A stretch of DNA of 64,000 nucleotides from Leptasterias polaris (taxonomy: Eukaryota > Echinodermata > Asteroidea > Forcipulatida > Asteriidae), in assembly GCA_037783415.1 (NCBI GenBank), contig JAZGTN010000008.1, forward strand, positions 2,303,501 to 2,367,500. Direction: 5' to 3'. Numbering within the stretch: position 1 is the first letter of the stretch; each line of letters starts with the position of its first letter. This document shows positions 12,501 through 22,633 of this stretch, one piece after another. A program made the position numbers and the translations under genes. The notes under the pieces are model-generated. The model searched no databases and was not told where the DNA came from. It worked only from the letters and a program-made list of their open reading frames with translations.

Positions 12501-13206
12501 TTAAGATCTTAAGTGCAAATCCATCGTAGTTGCTTAGCAAAGAGTGAAAGAGTGATGTTACAATACAAATCACTATGGTAATAGTGACAACTGATTTTAA
12601 GATGAATCTTAGTGCTTTGTGAAATCGACCACTGGTGTTCCTATTTCTGAGGTTTCAATATTGGCAGGTATGATGTTATTAGTTTGATGATCTGTTGCAC
12701 TTTTCTTCAAATTTGTGTGTACTAATTTTATATTTTTGTTTAATTCTCAACAGGAATGTCTGACAATATTTGGGACAGGTACTGCAGGTGTGACCCCTGC
12801 CCTGAAGATGTGCTATGGTGGCTATGGCACTCCACTACTTCTACTGTAAGATACAATATACATGTAACTCAGTTTTAGTGTAATATGTTTTCAATTGTAA
12901 AACCAAGCGTTTTTAGTCCTTTGTCTTTTTGTTAGGTGTATTACATTGAAATAAAATGAAATGAAATAATGGATCATTTGCTTCACTCAAAGTCACAAAT
13001 CTGGAATGAATAATCCAGATTTCACCTTGTGATTGTATTCTGGGACAATTCACTTTCAAAATGCATCCAATCTTTGTATAATATTTGTTTGCAGATTGGA
13101 GGAAAATGGTGTGGTGACTGACTGCAGTATTAAGACAATGGAACCAGAAGAAATGCTAGACTTCAATTTCTGCAGCTCCAACGTGATTAATAAAATTATC
13201 ATGAAG
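9491..13206 (+). CDS. RAD1: RAD1-like checkpoint clamp gene, 5' part (four exons), possibly a pseudogene
   Basis: RAD1 is one subunit of the ring-shaped 9-1-1 clamp (RAD9-RAD1-HUS1) that is loaded at DNA damage in the nucleus and activates ATR signalling. Four blocks with consensus splice sites (9491-9552, 11466-11621, 12754-12845, 13095-13206) translate into consecutive parts of the RAD1 N-terminal half, including FASENGLKVTVEDSKSVQAN, NAFIQAGVFQ, YGGYGTPLLL and CSSNVINKIIMK. Exon phases agree from exon 2 to exon 4. Two things are wrong. The first coding exon lacks about 20 expected codons and its start codon is out of frame with its end. The 3' exons, about half the protein, were not found downstream, where HYDIN-like debris follows. 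A truncated duplicate is the likeliest explanation. Family identity is firm; function is doubtful. Confidence 0.75.
9918..9955. repeat. Poly-G tracts
   Basis: Two runs of G separated by ttctgtg, within the first RAD1-like intron. Length is unreliable in sequencing. Similar G or C runs occur near 39191, 42889 and 60610. Confidence 0.8.
10128..10291. repeat. Imperfect hairpin, likely small MITE
   Basis: The motif ttgcgaatactgc at the left is matched by gcagtattcgcaa at the right. The inner parts also pair (ccgaaaggcagtgtgg against cacaatgcctttcgacc). It lies in the first RAD1-like intron. A second short hairpin, cctagaact/agttctagg, follows at 10588-10667. Confidence 0.55.
11466..11621 (+). 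CDS. RAD1: RAD1-like exon 2
   Basis: This exon is 156 bases (52 codons, phase 0 at both ends), bounded by gtaaacag and gtaaga. The translation begins LATIFASENGLKVTVEDSK and ends FMVNLTILL, covering the first strand-helix part of the PCNA-like fold. It is open with no damage. Confidence 0.85.
11803..12196. mobile_element. hAT-like MITE
   Basis: The left end is cagggctcgattttt and the right end is the complement-like aaattcaagccctg, typical of hAT termini beginning CAGGG. It sits in the second RAD1-like intron. The flanking 8-base sequences are too diverged to call a target duplication confidently. An internal (caa)n run occurs near 12044-12070. Confidence 0.5.
12754..12845 (+). CDS. RAD1: RAD1-like exon 3
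   Basis: Starts after ctcaacag and ends in phase 2 at a gtaagat donor. It encodes ECLTIFGTGTAGVTP and then ALKMCYGGYGTPLLL, matching the RAD1 central segment. The split codon is completed by the first base of the next exon. Confidence 0.85.
13095..13206 (+). CDS. RAD1: RAD1-like exon 4
   Basis: Begins after tttgcag, completes the split leucine codon, then reads LEENGVVTDCSIKTMEPEE and LDFNFCSSNVINKIIMK to a gtaagc donor. This is the last RAD1 exon found in the window. The following C-terminal PCNA-like half is absent or beyond reach. Confidence 0.85.
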
Positions 13207-13474
13207 GTAAGCAATGTTCTTTCTTTTATTTGGTCAAATGCCAGTTAAAACATCTGAGGACCAGTGAAAAATCCCTCCATGTGGTCTGGCTGGCTAACCC
13301 AGTGTTGACAAGTATCCCTAAGAGCTTTGCAGGCAAGAATGGCAGGAATTTAGTCATGCAGTCTGTTCTTGATCATCTGATCAGAGAGTGGTCTGCCATA
13401 ATGTCCTGCAAATCTTGCCTGCATAACTCTCAAAGACATTCTACAGCTCCTACATGTTCGTAGTGCTAATGGGC

Positions 13475-13775
13475 TTCTTTGGGGTGTTGTCCTCTTGGGG
13501 TTGTGTCTTCAAATTGGGGTGTATCTTCTTTGGGGCGTGGTCTTCTTGGGGTCTTGTCTTCTTGGGGTGTGGTCTTCATTGGGGTGTTGTCTTCTTGAGG
13601 TGTTGTCTTCTTTGGGGTGTTGTCCTCTTGGGGTTTGTCTTCTTTGGGTGTGATCTTCTTTGGGTTGTGGTCTTCTTGGGGTCTTGCCGTCTTGTCTTCT
13701 TGGTATGGTTATCTTTGGGGTGTGGTCTTCTGTGGCACTTGTTTTCTTGGGGTGTTGTTTTCTTGGGACGCCCAC
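13475..13775. repeat. GT-rich minisatellite
   Basis: Imperfect tandem repetition of a unit of about 17-18 bases of the type ttggggtgttgtcttc. The long open frames on both strands here are by-products of the repetition. Confidence 0.75.
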
Positions 13776-13899
13776 TTCTTGGTCTATCTTTGACATCACC
13801 GATTTCATGGAACTTGACCTTCGATTTTGAAATGGTGCAAGGGCTAACTCCAACCAGCTTCAAACCTTCCCTATATAGCACCGGACTTCTCGAGATTTG

Positions 13900-14062
13900 T
13901 TTTTTAACCTTACACCGATGTGTGTTAAGCACTGTATACTCGGTACTTACCCAAGTTTTGTGAAAAAAATCCACAGGCAAATCACTCGGGTGGGATTCGA
14001 ACCCACGACCTTTGCATTGCTAGAGCAGATGTCTTACCACTAGACCACCGAGCTAGCCCGAT
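13900..14062 (-). mobile_element. tRNA-derived SINE
   Basis: On the minus strand the sequence has an A box (tggtctagtgg) and a perfect B box (gggttcgaatccc) in a tRNA-like arrangement. The body then ends in a motif (complement of ttacaccgatgtgt...actcggtacttaccc). The same body motif recurs at 14147-14203 as a second, headless fragment. The acceptor stem pairs poorly, so a functional tRNA gene is unlikely. Confidence 0.6.
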
Positions 14063-14146
14063 GGCTTGAGGCAGTTTAAAGTGTTAGCAGCGGGTACCGC
14101 AACAATTTAATAGATGTTAATTTTTGCATCAGGGATAAATAATTTG

Positions 14147-14203
14147 TTTTTTACCCTTACACCGATGTGTCTTAAGCACTGTATACTCAGTACTTACCCA
14201 AGT
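14147..14203 (-). repeat. SINE 3'-body fragment
   Basis: Repeats the body of the neighbouring SINE almost exactly (ttacaccgatgtgtcttaag) without its tRNA-like head. Confidence 0.6.
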
Positions 14204-14209
14204 TGAACT

Positions 14210-15400
14210 TTGTTTGTCACCCTTTTACAGTCACCGTGTTTGCTACTGATTTATACTTGGGGGAAACTGCTGCTTTCATTTTCCAACATCTTTGTGAAAA
14301 GTTTGTAAACATTTGTTTTGCTAAATTTGATGTGTTAAGAAAACAAAATTGCTATATTGTAATCGGGACATTCAATCATGAAGGTTAGGTATTTTTTTAA
14401 TTTGGCATGTTCGTGTAATTTAAAGTTGTCCATTTCTTGTCCAATCCAAGGAAGTATTGTTAAGACTTTTATTCTTGTTTCTTTCTTGATTTTTCTTCTC
14501 ACAATCAGACTTCCCAAAAGATTCTGACCTTGTGGAGTCCTTCCAATGTTCCAAGACACAAACAAACAGGTAACAGGAATTTACAGTCGGACATAAGACA
14601 TTTTCCAACCACATTCCCCGTTTTTAATTGTCCAAACAAAAGCCAATGCCCTCGGTCAAATTGTCCAGACAAACATAATAGCTTTTAAATTATCACCATA
14701 ATTTTGGGGACTATAGTGTCGATGTAGGATTAGATTTGCAGTAGAATTACGATTTTAGACAAGGCATTCACCGATCAACGACATGACCAACATTCACAAG
14801 TAGATGTCTTACTTCAACCTCGTTCACAGTGGTGTACAATCTCGCCATCCATGTTTTTTCTTTCCCAGAATGCCTTGCTCGATTGTAACCCCCTGGAAGT
14901 GTGACTTTGAAATATCCAAATATATTGGATATTTTAATTAGTCCTGTGGTTGATTCATTCTGTGTTTCAACAGACTACGCAGAGCGCGCTGTCAAAAAAC
15001 GCATCAAGACATAAGAGCAACTGGCCCCTCTCATTCTTTTTCGATCTTGTGATAAATCTAACTTTATGCAGTTTAGGGTGACCATATAAAACATGATTCT
15101 TTTCAATGTATTGTGTCGAAATACGTACATTTTTACATGTGCGTACTAAGTGCCTGACAAGCGATCAAAAGTTTTAACAAGCGTACATGCAGAGCAGTCA
15201 CTTTTGGTAAGCCAATCAGCGTTGATTTGTAGTGTTCCCGTCCAGGGGTTAGAGACGTACGCGAAGCTAGCAGGCGATACGGCGCGCTGCCCATGGTATT
15301 GAGGCTGGTCTTACTTATTTACCTGCACAGGATAATTAAGCCCAAAGATCATATATACTGCCCTCGTAGAGGTGCCCATTGCCAATGGAAAACTGGCTTG
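14210..15400. other. No gene recognised
   Basis: Read on both strands. There are short A/T-rich open frames only, with no family resemblance and no clear repeat boundary. Confidence 0.5.
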
Positions 15401-15415
15401 CCCTTACAACCTTAA

Positions 15416-15760
15416 AGGCATTGTACACTTTTGGTAACAGCTCAAAATCAGTGTCCACATTTTGTGTGATTCAACATATGCATGAACAAACAAACCTGTG
15501 AAAGTTTGAGCTCAATTGGTCATCGAGGTCACGAGAAAATAGTGAAAAGAGACCTTATGTGTTTTCTGTTTTTCAAACATCGAGTTTATTATCACGCGTG
15601 ATAAAAACTATTGTTTTACACATTTCTCAGAAACGATAGCATTTTAGGCAGAAATATTTTAAGGAACCCTTTCTACCATTACTTACTTTAAATCATGTAA
15701 TTTATGTGTGAATCTGTGAACATTTGTGTTTTTCGATCTTACCAATAGTGTACAGGGCCT
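15416..15760. mobile_element. TTAA-flanked MITE (Kolobok- or piggyBac-like), 345 bp
   Basis: Inverted ends aggcattgtacacttttggt and the complement of ttaccaatagtgtacagggcct are flanked by TTAA at 15412-15415 and 15761-15764. TTAA duplication fits the Kolobok and piggyBac superfamilies. Internal motifs (cctgtgaaagtttgagctca) match, in opposite orientation, the repeats at 38560-38890 and 39243-39350, so these belong to one family. It is inserted beside the dispersed repeat at 15765. Confidence 0.6.
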
Positions 15761-15764
15761 TTAA

Positions 15765-16030
15765 GCACCAAAATTAGCAAAACACAAAACAATTGTGTTT
15801 ACCAGAAAAAAAGGTTACCATGGGCACTGGCCTGGTGATCAGTCTTTTTTCTTTGTCGTTTTCTTCCATTCTGTGCTTTTTAACATGTGTTCTGCGCCTT
15901 TGATCATTTTGTATGTAAGGGGCGCAATATAAATTTTAAATATTATTATTATTATTATCCAAAGTACCTTGTCTTATGTAATATTTGCAACCGGTTTCCT
16001 GCCTATTTTTGCTTAGCAGAAAATTGTTAA
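15765..16030. repeat. Dispersed repeat, copy 1 (with internal insertion)
   Basis: The ends gcaccaaaattagc and tttgcttagcagaaaattg are shared with 17810-17935. Here the middle is interrupted by about 130 bases that end cgcaatataaattt plus (att)n, a typical retroposon tail. Confidence 0.5.
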
Positions 16031-16229
16031 GCAGAAATGTCTCCTGCAGATTATGAAATCGGACCCAAGACCAGCAACCCAAGTAGTTTATCTTCCTGGC
16101 TGCCAAAAGGCAACCCTTTACAAATGAAACTGAGCAAATATAATAATTCATTTTACCTTTCATTAATGACATCTGTTTATAGTCCTCAAGTTAAAAGGAA
16201 ACTTTCTCTCCCTTCTTCTCGAGATTCAG

Positions 16230-16430
16230 ATTACCGTTTCCGTTTTGCCTATCAAAGTGAAGATGGTTGACTTCAATGTGGAGATTTACATCAAGAAGAA
16301 GACATTGCCGATCTACCTGAATGCCAAGGCAGAAGGGTATTCCATGAATGCAAAGATACTCTGAGAAGATTCCAACAACAAAAACTTAGAGCTGTTATCT
16401 CGTGGAGTCAACAAGATCTTCCTTGGAGAG
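16230..16430 (+). pseudogene. HYDIN-like exon with in-frame stop
   Basis: HYDIN is a giant MSP/ASH-domain protein of the ciliary central-pair apparatus. This 67-codon block, between gattcag and gtaaaac, reads VDFNVEIYIKKKTLPIYLNA, then AKAEGYSMN, and later SRGVNKIFLGE. These resemble the repeating HYDIN motif with a conserved KAEGY segment. Codon 45 is TGA, so the exon is broken unless this base is an error. The next HYDIN-like block (16967) continues the same domain order. HYDIN is the best guess from recognition of motif order; a related MSP-domain ciliary protein is possible. Confidence 0.55.
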
Positions 16431-16669
16431 GTAAAACAAAACAGCAGACTTTGCAAACTCGCTGATGATACAACACTTTAAAAGCCAAATTCAACAAAAT
16501 CTGCTGGGGCTGTACTAGTCTAAAACTTTGAAACAATTTGTTCCTGTCCAACTCCGCCAATTAATCAACTTCAGTACATGTCTTTAAGAAATGACTCAAG
16601 ACTGACTGAACTATTAAGATCTGAACTTGGGTGTGATCGCTAGGAAATACAACAGTTACAGGTTGAGTG

Positions 16670-16815
16670 GTATCTGACTGGCGCCCCAAAACAAAGATAT
16701 ATTGACAAAATAGGGAGATCGCCAACAATAGGGCTAGATGGCTCAGTTTTTAGAGGGCCGGCTCGTTATTCCGGAGGTCACAGGTGCAAATCTCCCTCCA
16801 GTCATGTGTTTGGAA
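16670..16815 (+). mobile_element. tRNA-derived SINE, gctagatagc family
   Basis: Contains gggctagatggctcag (A-box region) and a degenerate B box (caggtgcaaatctcc). It shares the upstream stretch aaagatatattgacaaaata with copies at 34340-34475 and 45800-45940. Confidence 0.5.
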
Positions 16816-16966
16816 ACTTCAATTGAATACTTGTTTATTTTGATTGCACAACTCCTTGATCCAGCTGCTCTATAGAACTCAATTATATGTTGATGACCAT
16901 GAGGGGAAAAGGAGTGATACAATTTCTTTATTAGTGTCTATCATTTTTATGTTGTAAGTTTTTCAG

Positions 16967-17198
16967 ATAGAAGAAAATGAGAGGGCCGTTCGTCTTCATC
17001 TTCATCGTAATTTCTTGGATATTCAACTTTGACTACATGTATGAGTGGTTTACGAAGCGGCGGTCGGGCAAGGAAATGACGATGGTTAGCATCTCCCCAG
17101 AGACTGGGTCTGTTTCCTGCATCTACCAAAAACAATGTGTCCTGGTGTTTAAACCACCCCACAAGACGTCAATACAGGGATGTGAATTTCTGATTAAG
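16967..17198 (+). pseudogene. HYDIN-like exon with frameshift
   Basis: After the acceptor tttttcag the frame reads IEENERAV, then loses register and stops. The adjacent frame continues with FNFDYMYEWF, VSISPETGSVS and CVLVFKPPHKTSIQGCEFLI to a gtacat donor. This is the order expected in a HYDIN repeat: linker, hydrophobic strand with FNFD, TPE-like turn, FxP segment. A frameshift therefore lies near 17005-17025. Together with the stop in the previous block, this points to a decayed gene copy. Confidence 0.55.
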
Positions 17199-17809
17199 GT
17201 ACATAAACATGGCTGTTTATATATTTTTTAGTTTATTGATAGACCAAAAGCTTAGATAAACAAAATTGTCCAGATATTACGTGAAACAACCTTGAAGAAA
17301 ATTTGAATGCAAGGATGTATAACCCAAACATTCTTGTGAACAGCTTAGTCAACTATTTCAAACTTGATGTGTAAACAAGGAGTAAACTAAAAATTCAAGT
17401 GAACCTGAAGTCCACAGTGAGATAAGGAAACTGCATGGGGGTGATTTGAAGGCCCCCCAAAAAGAAAAAGTTCTGCTTCTGATTACACGCTGTTTAAAAT
17501 TAAAGTCAGTAGGAAGGTGGGTTTTTATATATTTTATTCATTTTTGGGGGGAGGGGAAAGGAAAAACCCATGGGAAAAACAAATAATTTTTAAAAGATGC
17601 AATGATCAAACACCAAAATCCAATTCAACCGGCCTGCATAACAAACATAGGACTATCACATAACGGAATGTGAAACTCATTTGAGGTTTTGTTTCTATTT
17701 AAGTCAAATAAAAAATGAACTTGTGATGCAGTTTTAAGTGTGTTCTGGTGAATTTAGCCACAATCGTCCAGTGCCAGCTCAGCGCTAGTAGTGTACAGGG
17801 CACATATTC

Positions 17810-17935
17810 ATAGTGTAAGCACCAAAATTAGCTGAGCACAAAACAATTATGCTTGCCAGAAAAAGGTTAGTAGCAAACTTGTCCTATGTTGCATCTTTAA
17901 GTGGTATCCTGCTTACTTTTGCTTAGCAGATACTT
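17810..17935. repeat. Dispersed repeat, copy 2
   Basis: Shares gcaccaaaattagctgagc and ttttgcttagcagat with 15765-16030, without the internal insertion. Confidence 0.5.
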
Positions 17936-18120
17936 TGTTTGATGTTGAATGATTTTTTCCCCAAACTATGAGATCTCTGTGTTTTCCACAGCCTGAATGT
18001 GATTGGAGCTTGTAGGTTTAGTGAGATAAAAACTAGAGATTTCTGGATTTAGTAAAGAACAGTCCAGAAACACTTTTCATTTGTCTGAGAATCCTAGTTT
18101 GACTTTTACTTTCCCAACCA

Positions 18121-18270
18121 GGTAACCAAACTAGTGAGAGGAGTCAGCTGATCAACAAACAAAGTCGACCTTTCACCTTTGACATCTCTGCAGCATCGTG
18201 TCAATATGAGGCATTCTCATCTGAGTTAAGCGTCACCCCAAGAAGGGTGTCATATCCCGCCGTTTGGGGG
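18121..18270 (+). pseudogene. Possible third HYDIN-like exon
   Basis: One frame between an aaccag acceptor and a gtgagt donor reads SQLINKQSRPFTFDISAASC, then SSELSVTPRRVS. This has the look of an MSP/ASH-type beta-sandwich strand pair. It follows the two broken HYDIN-like exons in the same orientation. The assignment rests on motif style only. Confidence 0.35.
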
Positions 18271-19144
18271 GTGAGTTCACAAAGAAAAACTATCCAGAAG
18301 TGATGGAACTGGAAATTCAAAGCTTTTATTGTTTGTAAGACATTTTAGTGAATGTCTGAAGAAAAAGGTGATGTTTCTTTGAGTCTGTTTGCATTTAGTC
18401 CATGCACTTGTCATCTCCCCATGAAATTCTTTGAACTCTTTTGCTGTAATTTCTCTTTTCAAAGTAGACCCTCCTACTTTCTGATTGTCCACTGTGGTTT
18501 TCAAAGATAGATAAACTATGCCAGTCTGCAAGATGATATCATGTGGTGGTGAATGCATCTACACCATACACTCATGTACACAGTTGTACCATCGTTGTAC
18601 CATCGTACACAACCCATGCAAAAGGTTTCAAATGGCTGGTCATCAACTCACTAGAAAATTCTACCAAGCGTTGGAGGATTAAGTTCTGAATATCCTCTAA
18701 ATGCGTTCGACAATTTTCCACAGTAAGACCTCCCACAGTTGGAAAAACAAATCAACAAATTTATTGAAGAGTTTGAGATTAATTCAAGTGCCAGGCTTTC
18801 AAAAAAAAAGTTTTATGGGTTCATCCAGGATTGATATAATTTTGGAAGAGGTGGTGGCTCTAAAAAAAACGCAGTAAGTTTGTCCTGCAGGGTTTGACTA
18901 GTTGCCTTCTCAATTGTCTGCCAATCTCACAAAGTTCAAAACTTCAACAGATCAGCAGTACAATCAGTCTCATCATGCATCACTACATCCTGACCAAGAA
19001 CTACATGTAGTACAAGCTCATCAGCCCATCCAAGCAGTCTTAGATGAGACCGGTGGGGCTGAGCAAATGTTTCTAACTTCCATTCTTGGTCTTATCTCGT
19101 TTCAGTGCCAGTGCCAGTACCTGAACTTGCAAGACTGAACTCAG

Positions 19145-19283
19145 GAATTCTTCAACCTCCTTGTGCATGGAGGCGACCTCGATAACGATGTTGTTACTGC
19201 TCATGTAATGAACTCACCGCATGACCTGAGTGGAGTTGTACATGCTAAACTAGCAGAGTACCAGGACCTGCTGCCATTTGATG
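19145..19283 (+). CDS. Unidentified exon
   Basis: An open 139-base block between aactcag and gtaggt reads EFFNLLVHGGDLDNDVV, then TAHVMNSPHDLSGVVHAKL and AEYQDLLPFD. Composition and splice sites look coding and I see no damage in it. I do not recognise the family. It may belong to the same decayed locus as the HYDIN-like blocks upstream or the exon-like blocks at 30.1-34.8 kb. Confidence 0.45.
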
Positions 19284-19369
19284 GTAGGTGTTCTTGATTA
19301 CCAGTCAATTTAAATGTTTATTAAACTGAAGGGTTTGCCCGAAGGGAAAGTACATCATTGTATTTTTGT

Positions 19370-19434
19370 GGTGTGTTGCGGCCGAGCGGTCTACTGCAAT
19401 GGACTCAAGTTCTGATAGTTGAATCATCGGAGTG
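19370..19434 (+). mobile_element. SINE (tRNA-Leu-like family), 5' head, split
   Basis: The head tgttgcggccgagcggtc carries the A-box region of the family also seen at 29767, 46277 and 51224. The element is interrupted after catcggagtg by a hAT-like insertion and resumes at 20529. Confidence 0.7.
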
Positions 19435-20528
19435 CAGGCCTGGAATAACAATTTTTTTAGGGCAAGGCCACATTGGCCTTGGAGTTTTCAAAATTTTGGA
19501 GGGCACCAAGGCCAGTAGAAAGGGCACCAAGGCCAAAATGTGAAAATAAAAAAGGCACGAAGGCCACTAAGTTATGAAAGTTATTAAACAAAATACAACC
19601 AACTACTTTCTTTAATCATTAAACATGCCTCTTTTATTGAATAAGTGTCCAAGATAATAATTCTTGATCCGGGAAAAAAAAGAACGTCATATCAATTAGC
19701 CAGAGCCTCTGGCTAGATTAGAAGCAGCTAAATAAGAAAAAATAAATAATTTAAAAAAATTGACCAGAGGTTCCCCTATGGGAGGTTAACCCGATAAAAC
19801 AGTTTACATGAATATGAAAATGGATAAATCATATCTTATTCATAAGCAAACTGTACATGATTTGTAAAAAAACAAATTCTTTAAGTAAATTTAAAAATAA
19901 GTAATAAATAATATAAAAGTTACCCCCAAAAGAAGTTCAATTTCTTGCATTTGGCAGCAGAGTGTTCGAGTTTACCTTGAACAGTCCGCTTGAAACGCTC
20001 TTGTTTCACAGCATTATTAAATTATTTAGTTTAACCAGAAAAGTTTTGGACGCAATTCATTCACTAAACGGTTTTTATGTCACGCAGTGCAACAATTCCA
20101 CCAGAAGAGGGCAGTAGAAACAACAGAGCGCCCTCTGTCGGTCAATGGATTTGTTATAGACTGGTCCCTTGTTTAAAGACGTCGGATGTTTGTCTACAAC
20201 GGGTGCGTGTTTGCAACCTTTTGAGGGTCGCGATAGCGTGCGTGAACGGAAACAATTTACGCTACAACTTCTCTCTCTTGAGCGGATTGTGCTGGATACA
20301 TTAAACAAGATACATTGTTGGCTAAAAACTAAAACAAGTAAATATTTAATTTTCATTAAAAGGGCACGACGGCCAACTGGGAAAAGGGCACGACGGCCAA
20401 CAGGGGAAAAGGGCACGGCATTATGGCCGTGATCGAAAAGGGTATATATTTTTTCGAGAGGCACCACGGCCAGTTACAAGGGCATCGACGGCACTGGCTG
20501 TCGTGGCCGCCGTGTAATTCGAGCCCAG
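19435..20528. mobile_element. hAT-like non-autonomous element inserted in the SINE
   Basis: The ends caggcctggaataac and gtaattcgagcccag are imperfect inverted repeats (about 11 of 15 match) of the CAGGG type. The short direct repeat gagtg is present at both junctions, as expected if the SINE was cut here. The inside has repeated gggcacgacggcca-like units near both ends and no transposase. The boundaries are well constrained because the SINE reads through once the insert is removed. Confidence 0.6.
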
Positions 20529-20806
20529 GAGTGTGGGGTTGATCCCCGGTCATGACACTTGTGTCCTTGAGCAAGGCACTTAACCAGAATTGCTTCTCTG
20601 AACCCAGTTGCATAAATGGGAACCTGAGAGGGCTGAGACATTGTTGTGTTGGATTAACTCCTTAGCTTATTTAAGCAGCTTGGGGCTGAGTGCTCCCCAG
20701 GGAGTTGAGAAAGTAAGATGAATAGTCTAAAAGTATGCCCAATGGACAGGGATAATAATGTTATGAAGCGCCTTGATCTAGCTGCTAAGATATGTGCGCT
20801 ATATAA
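20529..20806 (+). mobile_element. SINE (tRNA-Leu-like family), body
   Basis: Continues the SINE: a B-box-like gggttgatcccc, then gacacttgtgtccttgagca, ending gcgctatataa. The remainder of its tail (gaaccaatgatgatcatt plus att repeats) resumes at 29376 after the retrotransposon. Confidence 0.7.
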
Positions 20807-20992
20807 ATGTTGATTTATTCGGTTGAGTACCCAGGCGAATTAGAATAAATCTACTTTATACTTGTTACGTAAAGAGTACACGCTTCAATGGTTCGGCGGG
20901 AACATTGAATAGGATCGGGTGTGGTACCTGGAGTAAGGGTATAACGTATTCACTTCACGCTTGCTATGCAACTATACCACACGTTAAATTTT
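20807..20992 (+). repeat. Ngaro split direct repeat A1
   Basis: This 186-base sequence from atgttgatttattcggttg to cacacgttaaatttt is repeated at 28737-28922 with an exact offset of 7930. It probably carries the element's promoter, by analogy with the family. Confidence 0.9.
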
Positions 20993-21051
20993 TGTGCTCT
21001 CCTTCACCGCTATTCCCATAAATTTACGGCCAAATTTATCTTTAACCAACC

Positions 21052-21720
21052 ATGTCAACTCCAGCTACAAAAGAGGACATTCAAGAACTCTTAACACAAT
21101 TTAGCCAGAATCAGGCTTTTCTTGTGGATGAAAAGTTAGCTTCAATTTCAGCGGGTTTTGAAGCTAAATTAAAGTCGGCCACTACTTCAAAAATAACCTG
21201 GAAAAGGGAGGGACACAAACGTCAACACATCTTCAACCAGTCTATCATAGACCAGTTAACTGAGGTAGATAACATCAACCAGGCTCCAGAAGTCAAGGCT
21301 GAAATAGACAAGGCAAAAAAGCTACTTGAGCATCGACAAAAACTTATCAGACTAGCTGATACTAGTCCTTCAGGCTGGGCAACAGTCGAAGAGTATGAAA
21401 CCAACGAGCTGGCATACGACTCTGATGACGAGAAGAGAATCGCTCGGGCTGAAACAAGAGCTGCAAGAAAGATTAAAGCCACGATCAATAACAAAAACCC
21501 CAAGAAGTTTAAGGGAGCATTCAACCAGGCTACGGTTACTGCTCCCACCCCTTCTATTGCTACTACTCTGGGGCAACATCAGTTTTTTCGTCCCCAGCGT
21601 TACACCACCGTGCGGGACACTTGCTACGCTTGTGGAGGCCAAGGACACTGGAGAAAAACTTGCCCCTACATTGGAAAGCATCAAGGCCGAGCTGTCACTT
21701 CCAAAAGCACCAACGCCTAA
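21052..21720 (+). CDS. gag: Ngaro gag-like protein
   Basis: Intact 222-residue frame starting at an ATG in a good context (accATGtc), downstream of A1. Residues about 70-110 are charged and helical. A CCHC zinc knuckle, CYACGGQGHWRKTC (C-x2-C-x4-H-x4-C), lies at residues 191-204. Such knuckles bind the element's RNA in Gag proteins. The polymerase frame overlaps its 3' part in a different phase, so pol may normally be made by frameshifting or from its own start. This is the only undamaged gene of the element. Assignment as Gag rests on position and the zinc knuckle. Confidence 0.8.
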   Translation: MSTPATKEDIQELLTQFSQNQAFLVDEKLASISAGFEAKLKSATTSKITWKREGHKRQHIFNQSIIDQLTEVDNINQAPEVKAEIDKAKKLLEHRQKLIRLADTSPSGWATVEEYETNELAYDSDDEKRIARAETRAARKIKATINNKNPKKFKGAFNQATVTAPTPSIATTLGQHQFFRPQRYTTVRDTCYACGGQGHWRKTCPYIGKHQGRAVTSKSTNA

Positions 21721-21721
21721 A

Positions 21722-22301
21722 CCGGAGAAAAACATCGGAGGACACACAGTAAATAAAGTTGAGTTCAAACCCAGATTTTGTGTTAATAATGTCAATGATG
21801 AACAATTTACTGAGTATGAGTATGAGGAAAATTCAGCCTCTAGTAAAATTAGAGTAGCCGGGCGTTTGTTTTCACATAGTAAATTTTGGAAATCAATACA
21901 GGCTAATTCTTTCGTTTTAGATGTGATTGAGTTTGGTTATGCTCTTCCCTTCTACGAAACTCCCCCCCCCTACTCCAAATTTGGATCCTTGTGCAAGAAG
22001 AGTAATAAACAATGCCTCTGCACACAAACACAAACTTTGTCTCATCTGCAATCTCAGAATTATTAGATTCAGGTTGCATAAATTTGTGTACTAAACAACC
22101 ATACATTGTAAATCCTCTGTCAGTGTCAGTGCAAAAATCTGGCAAGTGTCGCCTTATTTTAGATCTGAGAAACACAAATAGGTTTTTATGGAAACAGTCG
22201 GTCAAGTACGAAGATCTACGTACAGCCCTTTTGTTTTTAAGGCCTCATGGGTTCATGTTTCAGTTTGATTTAAAATCGGGATACCACCATATCAGTATTC
22301 T
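21722..22301 (+). pseudogene. pol: Ngaro reverse transcriptase, N-terminal part
   Basis: The pre-RT and finger region. One frame (to about 22000) includes GRLFSHSKFWKSIQA and IEFGYALPFYETPPP. A second frame from 22012 has the RT blocks SGCINLCTKQPYIVNPLSV, KCRLILDLRNTN and FQFDLKSGYHHISI. The last includes the catalytic aspartate of motif A (FDLKSGYHH). A frame change near the C-run at 21962-21970 or shortly after breaks the gene. The coding sequence is then cut by the foldback element at 22302 and resumes at 25845. Confidence 0.8.
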
Positions 22302-22344
22302 ACGGAAGCGTATTGCCGCCACATGAATAAATAAAAAAATCTGA

Positions 22345-22633
22345 CTTATCGTGTACGTACACGATAACTTATCATGTACGTACACGATAAACCCAAACTT
22401 ATCGTGTACGTACACGATAACTTATCATGTACGTACACGATAAACCCAAACTTATCGTGTACGTACACGATAACTTATCATGTACGTACACGATAAATCC
22501 AAACTTATCGTGTACGTACACGATAACTTATCGTGTACGTACACGATAAATCCAAACTTATCGTGTACGTACACGATAACTTATCATGTACGTACACGAT
22601 AAATCCAAACTTATCGTGTACGTACACGATAAG
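22345..22633. repeat. Palindrome array in left foldback arm
   Basis: Five 53-base units plus a partial one. Each unit holds two copies of a 22-base palindrome with core cgtgtacgtacacg flanked by ttat/ataa, the second usually with one changed base. Units are joined by acccaaa or atccaaa; the outer two carry the first spacer and the inner three the second. Confidence 0.9.

Noticed and set aside
13454..13980. 169-residue plus-strand and 114-134-residue minus-strand frames
   Set aside because: Simultaneous opposite-strand frames in a GT-rich tandem repeat; composition follows the repeat.
13981..14056. Possible functional tRNA gene on the minus strand
   Set aside because: A and B boxes are good, but the acceptor stem does not pair well and the body continues as a repeat, so a tRNA-derived SINE is more likely.
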